Assembly: GCF_918797505.1 (NCBI RefSeq)
Contig: NC_092800.1
Location: forward strand, 24,939,577 to 25,003,576
Direction: 5' to 3'
From: Bemisia tabaci
Taxonomy: Eukaryota > Arthropoda > Insecta > Hemiptera > Aleyrodidae
DNA: 64,000 nucleotides
Shown here: positions 23,626-35,169 of the stretch, piece by piece
How positions within the stretch are numbered: position 1 is the stretch's first letter
Layout of the letters: each line of letters opens with the position of its first letter
Translations under genes and position numbers: made by a program
Notes under the pieces: model-generated
What the model was told of the DNA's origin: nothing
The model's input: the letters and a program-made list of their open reading frames with translations, nothing else
The model's database searches: none

Positions 23626-23954
23626 AATACTTATGCATCTTAATGTTAACTCGACAGTGTTGACCAGACATGCGGTAGGTATAACAGACGTCTGATTGAT
23701 ACTGCGAGGAATTTTTAGTACTGGCTACTGGATAATTAAAGGAGAGTATATTGTTACACAGTGTAATGCCCCCTATCAATCTTTTTCACCAATATGAACC
23801 CATGAATTGTGTGCTACTGGTAGCTGGATGTTTCAGAGAGAAAATATTGTTAAACAGTCAAGCACTCACACGGTTACTCCGTGTTACTTTCTATCGGATC
23901 AACCCAAAAGATTTATGGTTGCCCAACACAAATTACTCCTAGGTCGCGACTTGG

Positions 23955-24130
23955 GATTGGCTATATAGCACGCTGGATGTCACCACGGATGTAATCCACG
24001 TTCGATCCTGACGGCTGGCAATCAATTTTTAACAGAGTGGCAGATTTTCAACACAAAGATGTGGTCGGCTCATTACCCGATTATTTGTTCGATTTGACGA
24101 GGAAAAAGCTAACACAAAAAAATCAACCGC
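23955..24130 (+). mobile_element. Possible tRNA-headed SINE
   Basis: TATAGCACGCTGGATG near 23964 resembles an RNA polymerase III A box. CGTTCGATCCTGACGG near 24000 resembles a B box at normal spacing, and a short A-run lies near 24115. No target duplication was found and there is no second copy in the window. Confidence 0.35.
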
Positions 24131-24276
24131 CAGCTTGTGTTCCTTCGTATTTTACTTTCCACATTAACACACGATTTCGGTTACTTTTCCTTACTGTGCG
24201 CCATCGTTCTTCATCATACACATGAACCTATGAATAACGATTTACGAATAAATTGCACAGGATTTAGAGAACTATA

Positions 24277-24495
24277 CTGCCACGCTAAGGGAAAACGCCG
24301 GATGACAAAACACAAATTTCCCGGTATACTTATGAATATTTTCCTTTCAATTTTTCAAATAACTTTGTTCGCAATTTCCCATCGAGTTCCTCAAGATGTG
24401 AGGGGAAAATTTTCAAAACTTTACTGAAAAATAAACCTTTCCTGCTGGGAAATTTGGCAACATTCGAATGCTCATACGGCGTTTTTCCTTCAAGA
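24277..24495. mobile_element. MITE-G5
   Basis: Starts CTGCCACGCTAAGGGAAAAC and ends CATACGGCGTTTTTCCTTCA, with the right tip eroded. Confidence 0.75.
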
Positions 24496-24757
24496 TATAA
24501 TTCATAGCCACTGGAGAGGAATAAGAGCATCTTGGATTAAGCTAGAGCGGAGAAGTAAAGCAGAGTGAAATACTCTACTCGCACACAGTCTCGAATCATC
24601 GACTCAAAGGAGCCGAACAAAAAGAAATCAAGTAAATGTGGAGACGAATGGGGAAGATTACGCGACTTGTAAACAAAGCAACATTTAATCTAATAACAAA
24701 CAACGACAAGACATTTTAGACTAATTGAAAGAATTACTTTCGGCTGAGCACTGGGAG

Positions 24758-24922
24758 CAGTGGCGTGGCGTGAATTGCGATATATCGATTGTTATGCCAT
24801 TTAAACCTATGGTAAAGAATCGATTATCAAGGTGTTCGCTGCGAGCACCCTGCTCATCGATCCTTTTCTATAGGTTTAACTGGCATAACAATCGATATAT
24901 CGCAGAGCACGCCACGCCACTG
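24758..24922. mobile_element. hAT MITE-P1, nearly perfect hairpin with 8-bp duplication
   Basis: Starts CAGTGGCGTGGCGTGAATTG and ends CACGCCACGCCACTG. ACTGGGAG flanks both sides (24750..24757, 24923..24930). The arms (about 80 bases) are inverted copies around GTGTTCGCTGCGAGCACC. Confidence 0.92.
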
Positions 24923-24930
24923 ACTGGGAG

Positions 24931-25336
24931 CGGGGAGAAGTTTAAAAACCCGGAAAAAGCTTAAGACACGCCAACTTAAAGTTTCCCCGCTGAAATGAAA
25001 TATTCGAGATTGCGCGGCTGCGGAGTTATGCACAACTGCCTCGGAACTTCATTAGGAAATGAATGTAGCCGTGGAGCTGTTGCTGATATTTCAGCAGCAG
25101 AGTTTTCAGGAGCCACTCAAAGCGAGCTAATTCCGTTTAAGCTGTGCTGCGTAATCAGGAAAAGTAAACGCGTCGGTTTTTAGGGTTGAAAATGCGACGT
25201 CTTGACTTTTCAAAAGGCGATGAGGACTCCTAATTCTCCCCCTATCGTTAACCGCCGCTAATTTTCGTTACGCCACCTGAGATGAAAATAAGCACGGGGT
25301 CACACCGAAAAAATCAATTTATAAGAGAGCAAAATA
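24931..25336. other. Unique DNA, nothing identified
   Basis: A 62-codon plus-strand frame without motifs. No gene called. Confidence 0.3.
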
Positions 25337-25844
25337 CTGCCGCACTAAATAGGAACGCCGTATGAACATTCGAGAGTTGTCAAATTTCCTTTGATAAAAC
25401 ATGTATTTTTGACGAAATTCATGAATATTTGAACCGCGTTGAACAAAAAGGAACCAAGCTACATCAACTATTGCCAAAAATCGGGCAATTTAATATTTTG
25501 CATGAAAATGGTTGTGCGGATTGTTGCGCAAAGTTCATTGAATTTTCTTCACACTACGAAGCAAAGTCCTGAAATGTTCAAATAAATAAACACAAACGTT
25601 CTCCCGTAAAAAATTAAATTTCCCAGTTGAATTTGGCAATAGCTGATTTGACTTGGTTCCTTTCTGTTAAACGCGGTCCATTTTAACCTAAAACTTTCAG
25701 ATATTTAAGATTGATTTGCGTACCAAAGTGTCTGAAAATGTTGAAAAAAAAAATACTCACAATTTTCTCAGTAAATTCGACTTTTATCAAAGAAAATTTC
25801 GCAACGTCTGAGGGCTCATACGGCGATTTTCCTTTGCACGGCAG
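25337..25844. mobile_element. MITE-G6, split by MITE-L1
   Basis: Starts CTGCCGCACTAAATAGGAAC and ends CCTTTGCACGGCAG. AATA lies on both sides (4-bp duplication). Confidence 0.9.
25430..25680. mobile_element. MITE-L1 inside G6
   Basis: The left end TGAACCGCGTTGAACAAAAA and right end TCTGTTAAACGCGGTCCA are inverted, with TT on both sides. Inner inverted words are AAGCTACATCAACTATTGCC and AATAGCTGATTTGACTTGG. Confidence 0.85.
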
Positions 25845-26636
25845 AATAAGTCAAATAGCTGACGCCCAATTCACAGAACGCTTGATCTCCTTTAAAGATT
25901 GATCACTGAGAAAAGTATTCCGGTAAGATTACCATTTTTCACGGTAGCTACCGATCACCATTAATTTGTTCTTAGTATCGGAAAACATTTTTGTAATGTA
26001 AGAAACTGACGCATTAAGCAGAGTTTTCCAGAGAGAGAGAAACAACTTTTTTTGGTCAATTCCGAAAAAATTCTTATGGTAATTCTTCCGAGTAGATTCT
26101 CACTCAAACAATGTGTTCTATTTACAGTGTGTAAAATGCTCCTTATCCATTTCAAAAACTTATAGTTCAATCTTTTCTGATATAAGATTTATTTCGACTG
26201 CCACTAATTTACTGTGTAATGCGCATGATTTAAGCAAGCGCATTTGATCCGACCAATAATCTCTAGGTACTTACCGATTACATATTACATGAACAGCATT
26301 TACCCTTATCTGTAATAACAGCAGAGTAACTTACCTGGAACAGAGGAAAAACAAAACTAATTAACAATCTAGAATTGAAGGGACAATGAATTTAAAATCA
26401 AGAACCTTTAAAATGGTTGTTAGGCGCTGAAGGAAGAGATTTCCGGTTTTTGGAACAGATTCCCTGATTTTCCCTGAAATTTTTAATTCTCTAATAAATC
26501 CGGTTTTTCCGATCCTAGAAACTATGATTAAAAAACAATTTATACGATTTACGCAACCTTGCAGGACAAGATCTTTAATAACAATAATTATGTCATTTAA
26601 GCCGACTGCAATTCGAGAGCACCAGTAAGACGAAAC
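25845..26636. other. Unique AT-rich DNA
   Basis: No gene. The part near 26440..26520 (TTCCCTGATTTTCCCTGA) resembles the MITE-E interior. Confidence 0.35.
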
Positions 26637-26947
26637 TAGAGTCCCTTTATACTGAGAGTCAAGACAATTTGAATCCATTTCTGATTGGTTCCCGTATTTT
26701 AGGCCTCCACAGTGTCACAAACGGGAATAAGGATTACATTTTCACCAATTGCAAAGATTATAATCTGGAATGGACCAGGGAATTACGGGTTCGGCAAGGA
26801 ACAAACGGAATGAGAGGAAGACGGAGAAAGGCATTTGAGAATGGGCCGATCAAAGATTACGAAAAACGTTCAATTTCTGTAATCTTTATTCCCGTTTGTG
26901 ACATCCATGAGCCGAATTGTCTTGACTCTCAGCATAAAGGGACTCTA
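26637..26947. mobile_element. MITE-W1 (TAGAGTCCCT termini)
   Basis: Starts TAGAGTCCCTTTATACTGAG and ends CTCAGCATAAAGGGACTCTA. Inner arms share GTCACAAACGGGAATAA and TTATTCCCGTTTGTGAC. Confidence 0.88.
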
Positions 26948-27222
26948 GACGAAACAAAGCTCACGTTGTGGTTAACCTCGGTGCTACTGTCCCGATTGGT
27001 TCGTTTGATCTGGGAATAGACACGGTGAGTGGGGGTTAGTAAGGGGGAATGGATGAGTTTACCGCATTTACATTAGCATCAATGAATGCTTGAGAGGCAT
27101 CGCGCAGTAATTCCAAACCACTGTCATTCTATGTCGTCATTAACGTTATGACTGGTTCCGGACGGAGGTCTGAGATCGCTCCATACTTTACTCATTTTGT
27201 GACGTCACCTTGGATTTGACGT

Positions 27223-27593
27223 TGGATTTATCGCGCTATGAGACGTGTGGGAAAGATGGAGAATGCCCGTTTGAGCTGGATAAATAACAATGTAAAAGTG
27301 GGCGTGGTTCCTTTTGGGAAAATGGAAAAGTATGGGATTTGACATTAAAGTAAAAAGAACCAAGCGCCGAAATATGCTAACTCATGAGCCGCGGGCAATT
27401 GGGCATGTGACAAGAGCGTTGCGGATAAGGCTCATGAGTTAAAGCACACAACTTTCGTCGTCGTCTCCAAGCCCATCGTCAACGCTGACGTCACTGGCGC
27501 TTCATAATGCCCATACATTCTTACGGCCGTCAACTAACGAGCACACTCCTTCTTTCCCACTCGTATCTCTTTCCTAATTGCGCAAGTCCGTCC
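27223..27593. mobile_element. Foldback MITE-X1
   Basis: It shares AATATGCTAACTCATGAGCC, GGCTCATGAGTTAAA and CTGACGTCACTGGCGCTT in order with X2 (41543..41919). The termini are diverged inverted repeats (GGATTTATCGCGC and GCGCAAGTCC). Confidence 0.75.
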
Positions 27594-27756
27594 ATTTGAC
27601 GACTAGAAACTTTCGATCGACCTAAAAACCTACAGATCTAAAAACTTACGATTTAAATATATTTCACAGTGATTAGAGAAGAGGAAGCTGCCAGCTCACT
27701 ATAGTAACATATTCTGATACAGAGATATCCAAAATAAGAATATCCTGATAAGAAAA

Positions 27757-28096
27757 GTTTCAACTGAATCACTAAATACAAAAATGGCACATGTATGGAA
27801 AACCAAATTGTTCAGGAGACACAACAAACTGTTTATTTCGTGGTAGATATTTTTTGGAAAGTCGTTATGTTTAAAATGCGTGTAATAATGTGTCATTAAA
27901 TAAAATGTCATAAATGTAATTAAATTTATGTATAAAATGTCGTTATGCGCGGGGCGAAGCGGAGCGCCGGTTTTTTTTTAAACATAACGACTTTCCAAAA
28001 AATATCCACCACGAAATAAGCAGTTTTTTGTGTCTCCTGAACAATTTGGTTTTTTGGACATGTGCCCTTTTTGTATATAGTGATTCAACTAAGATC
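27757..28096. mobile_element. Foldback GG1 with arms of about 115 bases
   Basis: The left arm contains GTTTATTTCGTGG and TTTTTTGGAAAGTCGTTATG; the right arm has their complements CATAACGACTTTCCAAAAAA and CCACGAAATAAGC. The loop of about 105 bases is unrelated and partly GC-rich. Single copy here. Confidence 0.85.
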
Positions 28097-28249
28097 CTGC
28101 AAGTCTCAACTGTCCTAGAAGGGGACTTTTCCTCGCACGGTAGTATAATTCAGTTTTTTCCCGGGAACCCCTCTTTCATCCGATCAAACCCGGCAACTTT
28201 CCTCCCGGTTCATCGGTCACGTGATGCTTGGTCATCTCGGCATGATTGA

Positions 28250-28591
28250 GTCAGGGCCGGGGGCGGGGGGGCGGCGGCCGGAAGGGGGTGGCGCTCGTTG
28301 AGAGAATGCGATGAGATGAGATAAAAGCAACATGACAGATGAGTTTATTGCAGGCTCTGATTAATGTTCGTCCCCTCCCCCCGGGTGCCCCTTTGTGGAC
28401 CCGACAGCGTTGCCAAACCGCCCGCGGAAAATACGTCGTCGCGACGGGAAATCGGTGACATTTGGCGGTTGCGGGTCGAGAGCGCGCGCCCTTGCGTGTT
28501 CGGTCGCTCATCTTCGCCGCGAGTTGTTTTTTACCGACGCCGCCCCGCGTCAAGAGGCGCCCGGGTTGTCGGAATTTCCGTGGTTTGAAGT
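28250..28591. other. GC-rich unique island
   Basis: CpG-rich, with G runs at 28257..28292 that could form a quadruplex. Several overlapping frames are open; none is recognisable. Confidence 0.4.
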
Positions 28592-29107
28592 ATTCTTGAC
28601 CATGCCCATTCCCTGATTTTAACCTGAATTAGGAATCATACACCGAAAAAAAAATCTCGCTGCATTTACTAAGAAAAGGGTAAAATTACCAAGAATTCAG
28701 GGTTCTATTTGATCCCAGTTTTTTCTTGGTAAAATTACCATTTATGGAATTGGTAATTTCACCAAGAATTCTCGGTAAAATGATTGAACTTCCTCGGTAA
28801 TTTTATTGGACCTTGATAAAAACGCCAATATTTTTTATCGACTGTGGTAGAATTACCGAGATAAAATGGGAAAGTTACCGGGAATCGATTACCAATAAAA
28901 GTGGAATTCTTACCTGAAAAAACAGTAAAAATACCGGTTTTTAGGTAAGCTTACCAATCTGTCTTGGTAAAATTACCAATAATTGGTAAAAAAAGTGAGA
29001 TGGTTAAGGTACCAACGGACCTTAGTAAAAACGCCGAGAATTTTTTTTCAGTGTAAAGAATTCTTGACCATGCCCATTCCCTGATTTTAACCTGAATTAG
29101 GAATCAT
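28592..29107. repeat. 48-bp direct repeats flanking MITE-A3
   Basis: The 48 bases 28592..28639 (ATTCTTGACCATGCCCATTC...) recur at 29060..29107. MITE-A3 occupies the space between, with TA at both of its edges. The copies look identical over 48 bases. Confidence 0.92.
28641..29053. mobile_element. MITE-A3
   Basis: Starts CACCGAAAAAAAAATCTCGC and ends GAGAATTTTTTTTCAGTG. TA is on both sides as a possible 2-bp target duplication. Confidence 0.92.
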
Positions 29108-29116
29108 GGGCGGATC

Positions 29117-29509
29117 TAGAGTACCTTTATAGGGAGAGTATGGACAACTCGATTTACGTAGCTCTTAGGGCCCAAAAGGGCGACAACGTGAAAAACAAAA
29201 ATCACCAGAAAACTGCCGCTTCGAACCTATCCAACCAGGCTTAACCAATAAGGGCCGACAGTGCATTATAAACGAGCGTTTTTAAGGATTGAGACTTTAG
29301 AACTAAGAAAATGTATGCGAAATCAAAGTTTCATACGTTTCTTTATAATTTTTGATCAGTGTACCTACTCTCGGAGTTTGAATTAGTACCACTGGATACT
29401 TCGAGTTTATAAATTGCCTGCCTTTTTAGGCCCCAAGAGCTACGTTACCTGATCGAACCTAACCTCCAAATTTTCGAGTTGTCCGTACTCTCCATATAAA
29501 GGTGCTCCA
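29117..29509. mobile_element. MITE-W3, diverged
   Basis: Starts TAGAGTACCTTTATAGGGAG and ends CTCTCCATATAAAGGTGCTC. Arms share GACAACTCGATTTACGTAGC and ACGTTACCTGATCG-type words. Confidence 0.7.
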
Positions 29510-29835
29510 GTATATCCCAGATTTTCCCTGTTTTTGCCGGTCTAGACACCATTATTAAGGTTTTTATGTTCGGTTTGGCAACAGTGGAGGTAGGGCGCGC
29601 CCTCCGCTGAGGGAGGGGCGCGGGCATCAACATTTCCACCACGTCTGCGTTATCTATTTTAATCTTGGGCCACCGCGAGCTTCGGACTCCGACTGTCCGG
29701 GCAGCGATCAAAAAACTTTTTCGGGATTCTTTTTTCAGTGAAATTAGAAATAAATCCCGCCTCCGCTCGGTTCCTTATGTTCCCTTTAATTTCAACTCCA
29801 GACGATGGCTCATGTTTGGAAATTAGGTCCCGCGA

Positions 29836-30093
29836 CTTGCCGTGCCAAGGAAGAACGCCGTATGAGCCTTCAGGTCAGGCGTTGTCATATTTCCATCAAT
29901 ATAAAGCGACTTTATCGGGAAAATTGTGAATATTTTGCTTCAAATTTTTCAGACAATTTTGTTCGCGATTTGATCTGGAATATTTGAAAATATCAAAGAA
30001 AATATGCATGACATTCCTTAAAAATACATGTTTTATCCGCCGAAATTTAGCAACTCTCGAATGTTCATACGACGGTCTTCCTTAGCACGGCAG
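29836..30093. mobile_element. MITE-G8
   Basis: Starts CCGTGCCAAGGAAGAACGCC after a CTTG and ends CTTAGCACGGCAG. No matching flank. Confidence 0.85.
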
Positions 30094-30165
30094 AATAGAG
30101 AGAGACAGAGGTCTTAGGAGTTGGGTGCGTGATGGAGGTGAAGGAAAGGAGGTCTGGTACCAAGT

Positions 30166-30753
30166 CTGCCATGCTAAGGAAAAACGCCGTATCAGCCTTT
30201 AGGCGTACGTGTTGCAAAATGGATCGCATTCAGCAAAAAGGAACCAGCGCGATTACAGCGTTTTCAAAATCGTGCAACTTCTTCATTTCTTTTTATAATA
30301 CTTAATATATATACATATACAGAATTGGAACTTCTCGGCTTTGTTAACCCCAAGAAATGGTGCGGAACCAGCACCATTTCTCCACCTTGTTATATACAGA
30401 ATTCTTTACATGATTAGTTTTCTCTAAAATTAACAATTTTCTGGAAGGAAGAAAAAACCATTTACTATTCTGGGAAATTCCTTAGACGATTATGAAGAAG
30501 TAACATTTTTACAACACTGTATTTACGCTGCTTCCTTTTTGCTAAATGCGATCCGAATGTCCTTTGATAAAGCACGAATTTCTCGGTGAGCTTATGAATA
30601 TTTTTCTTCTAATTTTATTGTACATTATTTCCTCGGATTTAACCTAAATTTTCGAGGAAAAATATTATTAACTTTCCGTAAAAACATACATTTTATCAAA
30701 GGAAATTTGGCAACTCTCGAATGTTCATACGGCGTTTTTCCTTAGCACGGCTG
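30166..30753. mobile_element. MITE-G7, split by MITE-L2
   Basis: Starts CTGCCATGCTAAGGAAAAAC and ends CTTAGCACGGCTG. AAGT lies on both sides (4-bp duplication). Confidence 0.88.
30220..30555. mobile_element. MITE-L2 inside G7, with inner hairpin
   Basis: Starts TGGATCGCATTCAGCAAAAA and ends TTTTTGCTAAATGCGATCC. The segment 30326..30393 is the hairpin CCCCAAGAAATGGTG / CACCATTTCTCCACC also seen at 3118..3188, a possible further insertion. Confidence 0.78.
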
Positions 30754-31713
30754 AAGTAATTTCACACCAAATAAAAGCAGATCGTTGGTTTTTTGTGAAT
30801 TTTTGGTGTCTCGAAGAAAATTTAAACTTTTTCGGAGAAGGAAATTCAAAAAACTTAATTATTTGAAAATTCCCAGGTGATATGAATAGGGAGCGAAATC
30901 TAATATCCTTACAGAGTAACTTACACTAGAGCGGGGCAGAATCTACTCATTTTGCGGAATGTCATAGGGTTTTTTGGTGGCAATTTCACTTCGCATTCAT
31001 AACACTCAGGGTTTTGGGCGATATATGGACTCCACCACCACATTTCACTCCTCAATTTTTACCAGTGCACCACTACATACCACGAGTGGTAGCGCGTAAA
31101 ATTATAGGTAATTTTCTACGTAAGCAGAGGATATAAACCTCCCTCTTCTCCATTTCCGGATTGACCTCATACACATTCATCATGATCACGGAAAGGGAGG
31201 AGGGGGTCAAATTTTCTCCCTTCCTGGCTAGATTGGCTGATTTTACGTTTTTCGATCGCATTTCACCCCACGACTCGTCTACTCACGGATGCGCGGACCA
31301 CATTTCCGATGAGCCCTGTAAGATACGTCTTTCAATACTGTTCAGGGCTCACGTTAAAATAGACTCACGTTCCTCCCGATGAATTATAGAGCGCGAAAAG
31401 TGCACCGACAGCGCTTCGGAGCTCGGTGGGGAGGGGGTTGGGAATCCGGTGTCACCAATGACGGCGCGGCGCAGACGAGTCATAGGTTAACTATTTACCA
31501 TAATAATTCGGTTGCGATAGTTTCTAGCCGGGAGCTAGTCACGCCCCCCGCCCTCGCCCCTCCCGTTCAGCGCTCGCGGGCGCCGTAGCGCGCGCGAAAA
31601 TTGATAACAAAAAGGCAGCGCGTGAATCGACAGGCGGGAAACGCAGCTCGCATACGTAACGTATGCCCTGTTGTCGGGTGGACGCATTTATGCAAAATAT
31701 TTCTATCTAAAAT
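30754..31713. other. Unique DNA, GC-rich toward the right
   Basis: No gene. Region 31380..31640 is CpG-rich with several short open frames and no splice structure. Confidence 0.35.
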
Positions 31714-31833
31714 CGTCGCCCTCTGACATAAGGGCGTAATTACACTCTGGAATGAACGCTGTCCTCCATACAATTCGATGTTTTTTCGGGTTCATCTCAA
31801 TGTGAAGTTACGCCCTTATGTCAGCCAAGCGAC
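31714..31833. repeat. Hairpin HH1 (TGACATAAGGGCGTAA)
   Basis: TGACATAAGGGCGTAATTACA and GTTACGCCCTTATGTCA are inverted around about 65 bases. A partial relative with CTGACAAAAGGGCGTAACTA is at 50205..50296. Confidence 0.75.
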
Positions 31834-32666
31834 GCAATGGGAATTGTAAATATATTAGTCTGTAAATTCAGAGGGTGCACTGAATGAGTCAGTTGCGCTG
31901 ATCACAGAATCGTCTTTTAGTGCTAGGTTCTTGTAGATCCGATCCAAATTGGCAGCAACTTTCTACGTTCAATGTTGATCGAAATTTGGTGCTTTGAAAA
32001 TTTGAAAATATCCAGAGTGATTTATAATCACAATTGTAGGGAACTGTCGTTGGTGAAGCACGGATTTGGCTTGGTTTTGGCATAAACTTACTCATTCTTG
32101 CGGAAGAATGTTTATATGGGAATTTTCTTGTCCATTTTTGTTTGGTGTTCATTTCATACCGTATACAGCCCTGTCATTCGTATCTCCAAAAAAGCATGCC
32201 CAACGCGACAAGAAATCGGACCCAGTTCAAAGTTCCTTGAACATCCGAGAGGTGCTAAAGGCGGTGCCCCCAGCTGGCAATCCGCGAGGCGGGTGTCATG
32301 GCATTGTTTTATTATCCTCGACGAGACTGATGCACAGGTCGCGAGATAATACACGGCCCGCGTGGCGCCCATCCATCAATTCTTTCCGCCGCGGCGGGAT
32401 CGGGGGGGGGGGGGGGGGGAGGAAAGCGGCGAGGCGCGGGGAAAATGAAATCAGCGTGCGCCGGGAAGCATATGCACCGCGGGGCAGGGGCTTCGTGTCT
32501 GGATCCGCTCCAAGATCCCGCTCGACGACACAAAGATGCAGTCGCCCGGTGCGGTGTGCCGATAAATAAGAGAGCAGCAATGCAGCCTCAGAAGACCCTG
32601 TTTCGTTGGCTTCACGGGTGTGGTTTCGAAAATTTGGAGAGGAGAAAAAAGAAGTAAAATTGCCAA
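31834..32666. other. Unique DNA with G18 run
   Basis: A plus-strand frame of 167 codons (32066..32569) is the longest in the window. It crosses an uninterrupted G run near 32402..32419 and becomes Gly/Arg-rich, which fits low stop density and not a gene. Confidence 0.4.
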
Positions 32667-33170
32667 TGGAGATGTTGCATGTGTGAGGAATTTGCGACTT
32701 GACTGTTGATTCTTGTGTAAAAGTTCGCGAGAAACACGATGTGGCCACTGGTTTTCTCTGAAATCATCTCCCAAGCTCAAAGAAAGCTCTCAAGTTGAGG
32801 CCAAAATGGAAGGGATATCCCACCCTACCCTGAGAGTCCACCTCTACATCAAGACAAACTCTCCATGCAAAGATAGGTAGCAAATACATTGACAGGGCTG
32901 CCACTTCATTTGGGGACTACAAAACTGAAAACATGGCATCCTTGCGAATGTATTTGCTCCCTATCTTTGCATGGAGAGTTTGTCTTGATGTAAAGGTGGA
33001 CTCTCAGGATAGCGTGGGATATCCCCTCCATTTTTTCCTCAACTTGAGAGCTTTTTTTGATCTTGGGAGTTGATTTCAGAGGAAACCAGTGGTACTATCG
33101 TGTTTCTCGCGAACTTTTACATAGGAATCAACAGTCAAATCGCAAATTCCTCACACATGCAACATCTCCA
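32667..33170. mobile_element. Foldback FB-H3, complete
   Basis: Starts TGGAGATGTTGCATGTGTGA, 504 bases, with full inverted arms. Small differences from H2 include TTTTTTCCTC near 33034 replacing TTTTGGCCTC. Confidence 0.92.
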
Positions 33171-34756
33171 TTTTCCCAGTTCTTACTATAGTGATTATAT
33201 GGTGAGAGTACCCACGTGTCGCCAAGAGGAAAGTAAAGGGTCTATTTGTTTCTAGACGTGAATCGCCGCTCAAAGCAGCGACAGAGATGTTGACATTACG
33301 TAATGGCTATGATAATGTTTTTTTTTTTGGGGGGGGGGGGGGAGTCAGAGATCCTCATCACGAGGGGTAACAATCGAGGGACTTGGAGGACAATGCGCAT
33401 AAGTACAGTTTTTGCTACTCCGGGAAATACGTGTTTCAAGTTTTGAAATTACTTAGATCCTAATGGCGAAGAGAAAGTTCAAACTGACTTTTTGATGCTT
33501 AAAATTGGAATTTGGGAGCGAACTTTTCACAGAATATGCATTGAGACTAGTTTTACTTGAAATTATGAGTATCTCAATTTTTTTAAAAAATGCACTTCTG
33601 CGCCTTGCCCTTTAAGCCCCTCAAATCCTTAAAAATAAATGATCCTTCGTTGAGTCTCTCTGTCTGGAGCAACACTAGATAGTATTGATCTGAAAAGCAA
33701 CTGCATTGTCAATCATTTCTATCTTAGCAATGGTATTAATCAATCAAGGTAAGTTAGAAGCGGTGCATTTGTAGACCCGATGCACAAGATTATAGATGAT
33801 TAGGAGCCTTCGAAAAATGGATTGTAAACTTCACAATGTTTTCCAAACACACCATGGACGAAACTAGGACTTTTCTGTGGGGGAAATCTTCGAAAAACGG
33901 ATTGTAAACTTCACAGTGTTTTCCCATCAGATTAAGCAAATGGATGGTTTTTATGGGAGGATTATAATTAAACAAGTGGTTAGAAATAGAAACAAAAGAA
34001 TATGAACTATGCAAAACGATAATCCGGGTATCGGAACTTCGCTGTTTTGAAAACGCCTTCAAATGCGGCGTGATACCTCGCGCATTCCGGAGAGTTCAAA
34101 TAGTCGTATCATTGCGCCGTAAGAATGTGACGGAAGATTGAAATGGAAATAGCCTTCATGGGTCCTTGACGATTTTTATTTCCGCCCATGCATCGACGGA
34201 AAGTAAATCAGACGAAACTCTACACGGAATTCTGTGACATTAGTCAGATTGCATGCATCTGCTAATGAACATCCGCGGCCGGATGAAGCGCGATTGTTAC
34301 CGGGGTATCGACGTGACCATCCAAGGCGGAGCGGCGCGCCAGTTGAAAACGAAGCGAAATCAATTTTAATTAAAACTGACTCAAAAGAATTCGCTCTCGC
34401 TCGGGCTCCCCCCGTTAAACCGCGACGGTTTAGCGTCGCAGGGAAATTAATTTCCCAAATGCGACACGGAAAGCCACCAAGTTCTCTCGCTGGTTAGCAA
34501 CTTTTAAATCAAATAAGTTGAGCTCACCGCCGGCATTCGATCAACTCGGCGCGATCCGCCGATGGCGTTTCTTTGACAGGGGATAAGGCCGAGCATTTTG
34601 ATTGTGCGGTGACATCGCGGTGATGAGAAACACGGTAAATGACTCACCGTGGAAGAAGGGACACGCTTGGTGTCGAAAAAATCAAAATATGATGAAATAT
34701 TGATTTTCGTTTTTCGCTGCTGAGCGCTTTTCAATCATCCTAAGAACCTTGAGTCG
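33171..34756. other. Mostly unique DNA with short direct repeats
   Basis: There is a T/G homopolymer junction at about 33320..33343. CTTCGAAAAA.GGATTGTAAA with TTCAC.GTGTTTTCC occurs at 33807 and 33888 (81 bases apart). The CpG-rich part at 34260..34720 holds no recognised gene. Confidence 0.4.
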
Positions 34757-35169
34757 CACTGAAAAAAAAATCTCGGTGTATTTACTAAGAAAAGGGTAAA
34801 ATTACCAAGAATTCAGGGTTCTATTTGATCCCAGTTTTTCTTGGTAAAATTACCATTTATGGAATTGGTAATTTTATCGAGAAATGTCGGTAAAAGTATT
34901 GAACTTTCTTGGTAATTTTACTGGACATTGGTAAAAACGCCAATATGTTTTATCGACTGTGGTAGAATTACCGAGATAAAATAGCAAAGTTACCGGGAAT
35001 TGATTACCAATAAAAGTGGTATTCTTACCTGAAAAAACAGTAAAAATACCGGTTTTTATAGGTAAGCTTACCAGTCTATCTTTGTAAAATTACCGATAAT
35101 TGGTAAAAAAGTGAGATGGTAAAGGTACCAACGGACCGTGGTAAAAACGCCGAGAATTTTTTTTCAGTG
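34757..35169. mobile_element. MITE-A4
   Basis: Starts CACTGAAAAAAAAATCTCGG and ends GAGAATTTTTTTTCAGTG. CG on both flanks fits a 2-bp duplication. No long direct repeat here. Confidence 0.92.

Noticed and set aside
32066..32569. 167-codon plus-strand reading frame, the longest in the window
   Set aside because: It crosses an 18-base G run and turns into Gly/Arg/Ser-rich text. The opposite strand is open too, there is no motif and no splice structure; GC-rich DNA with few stops explains it.
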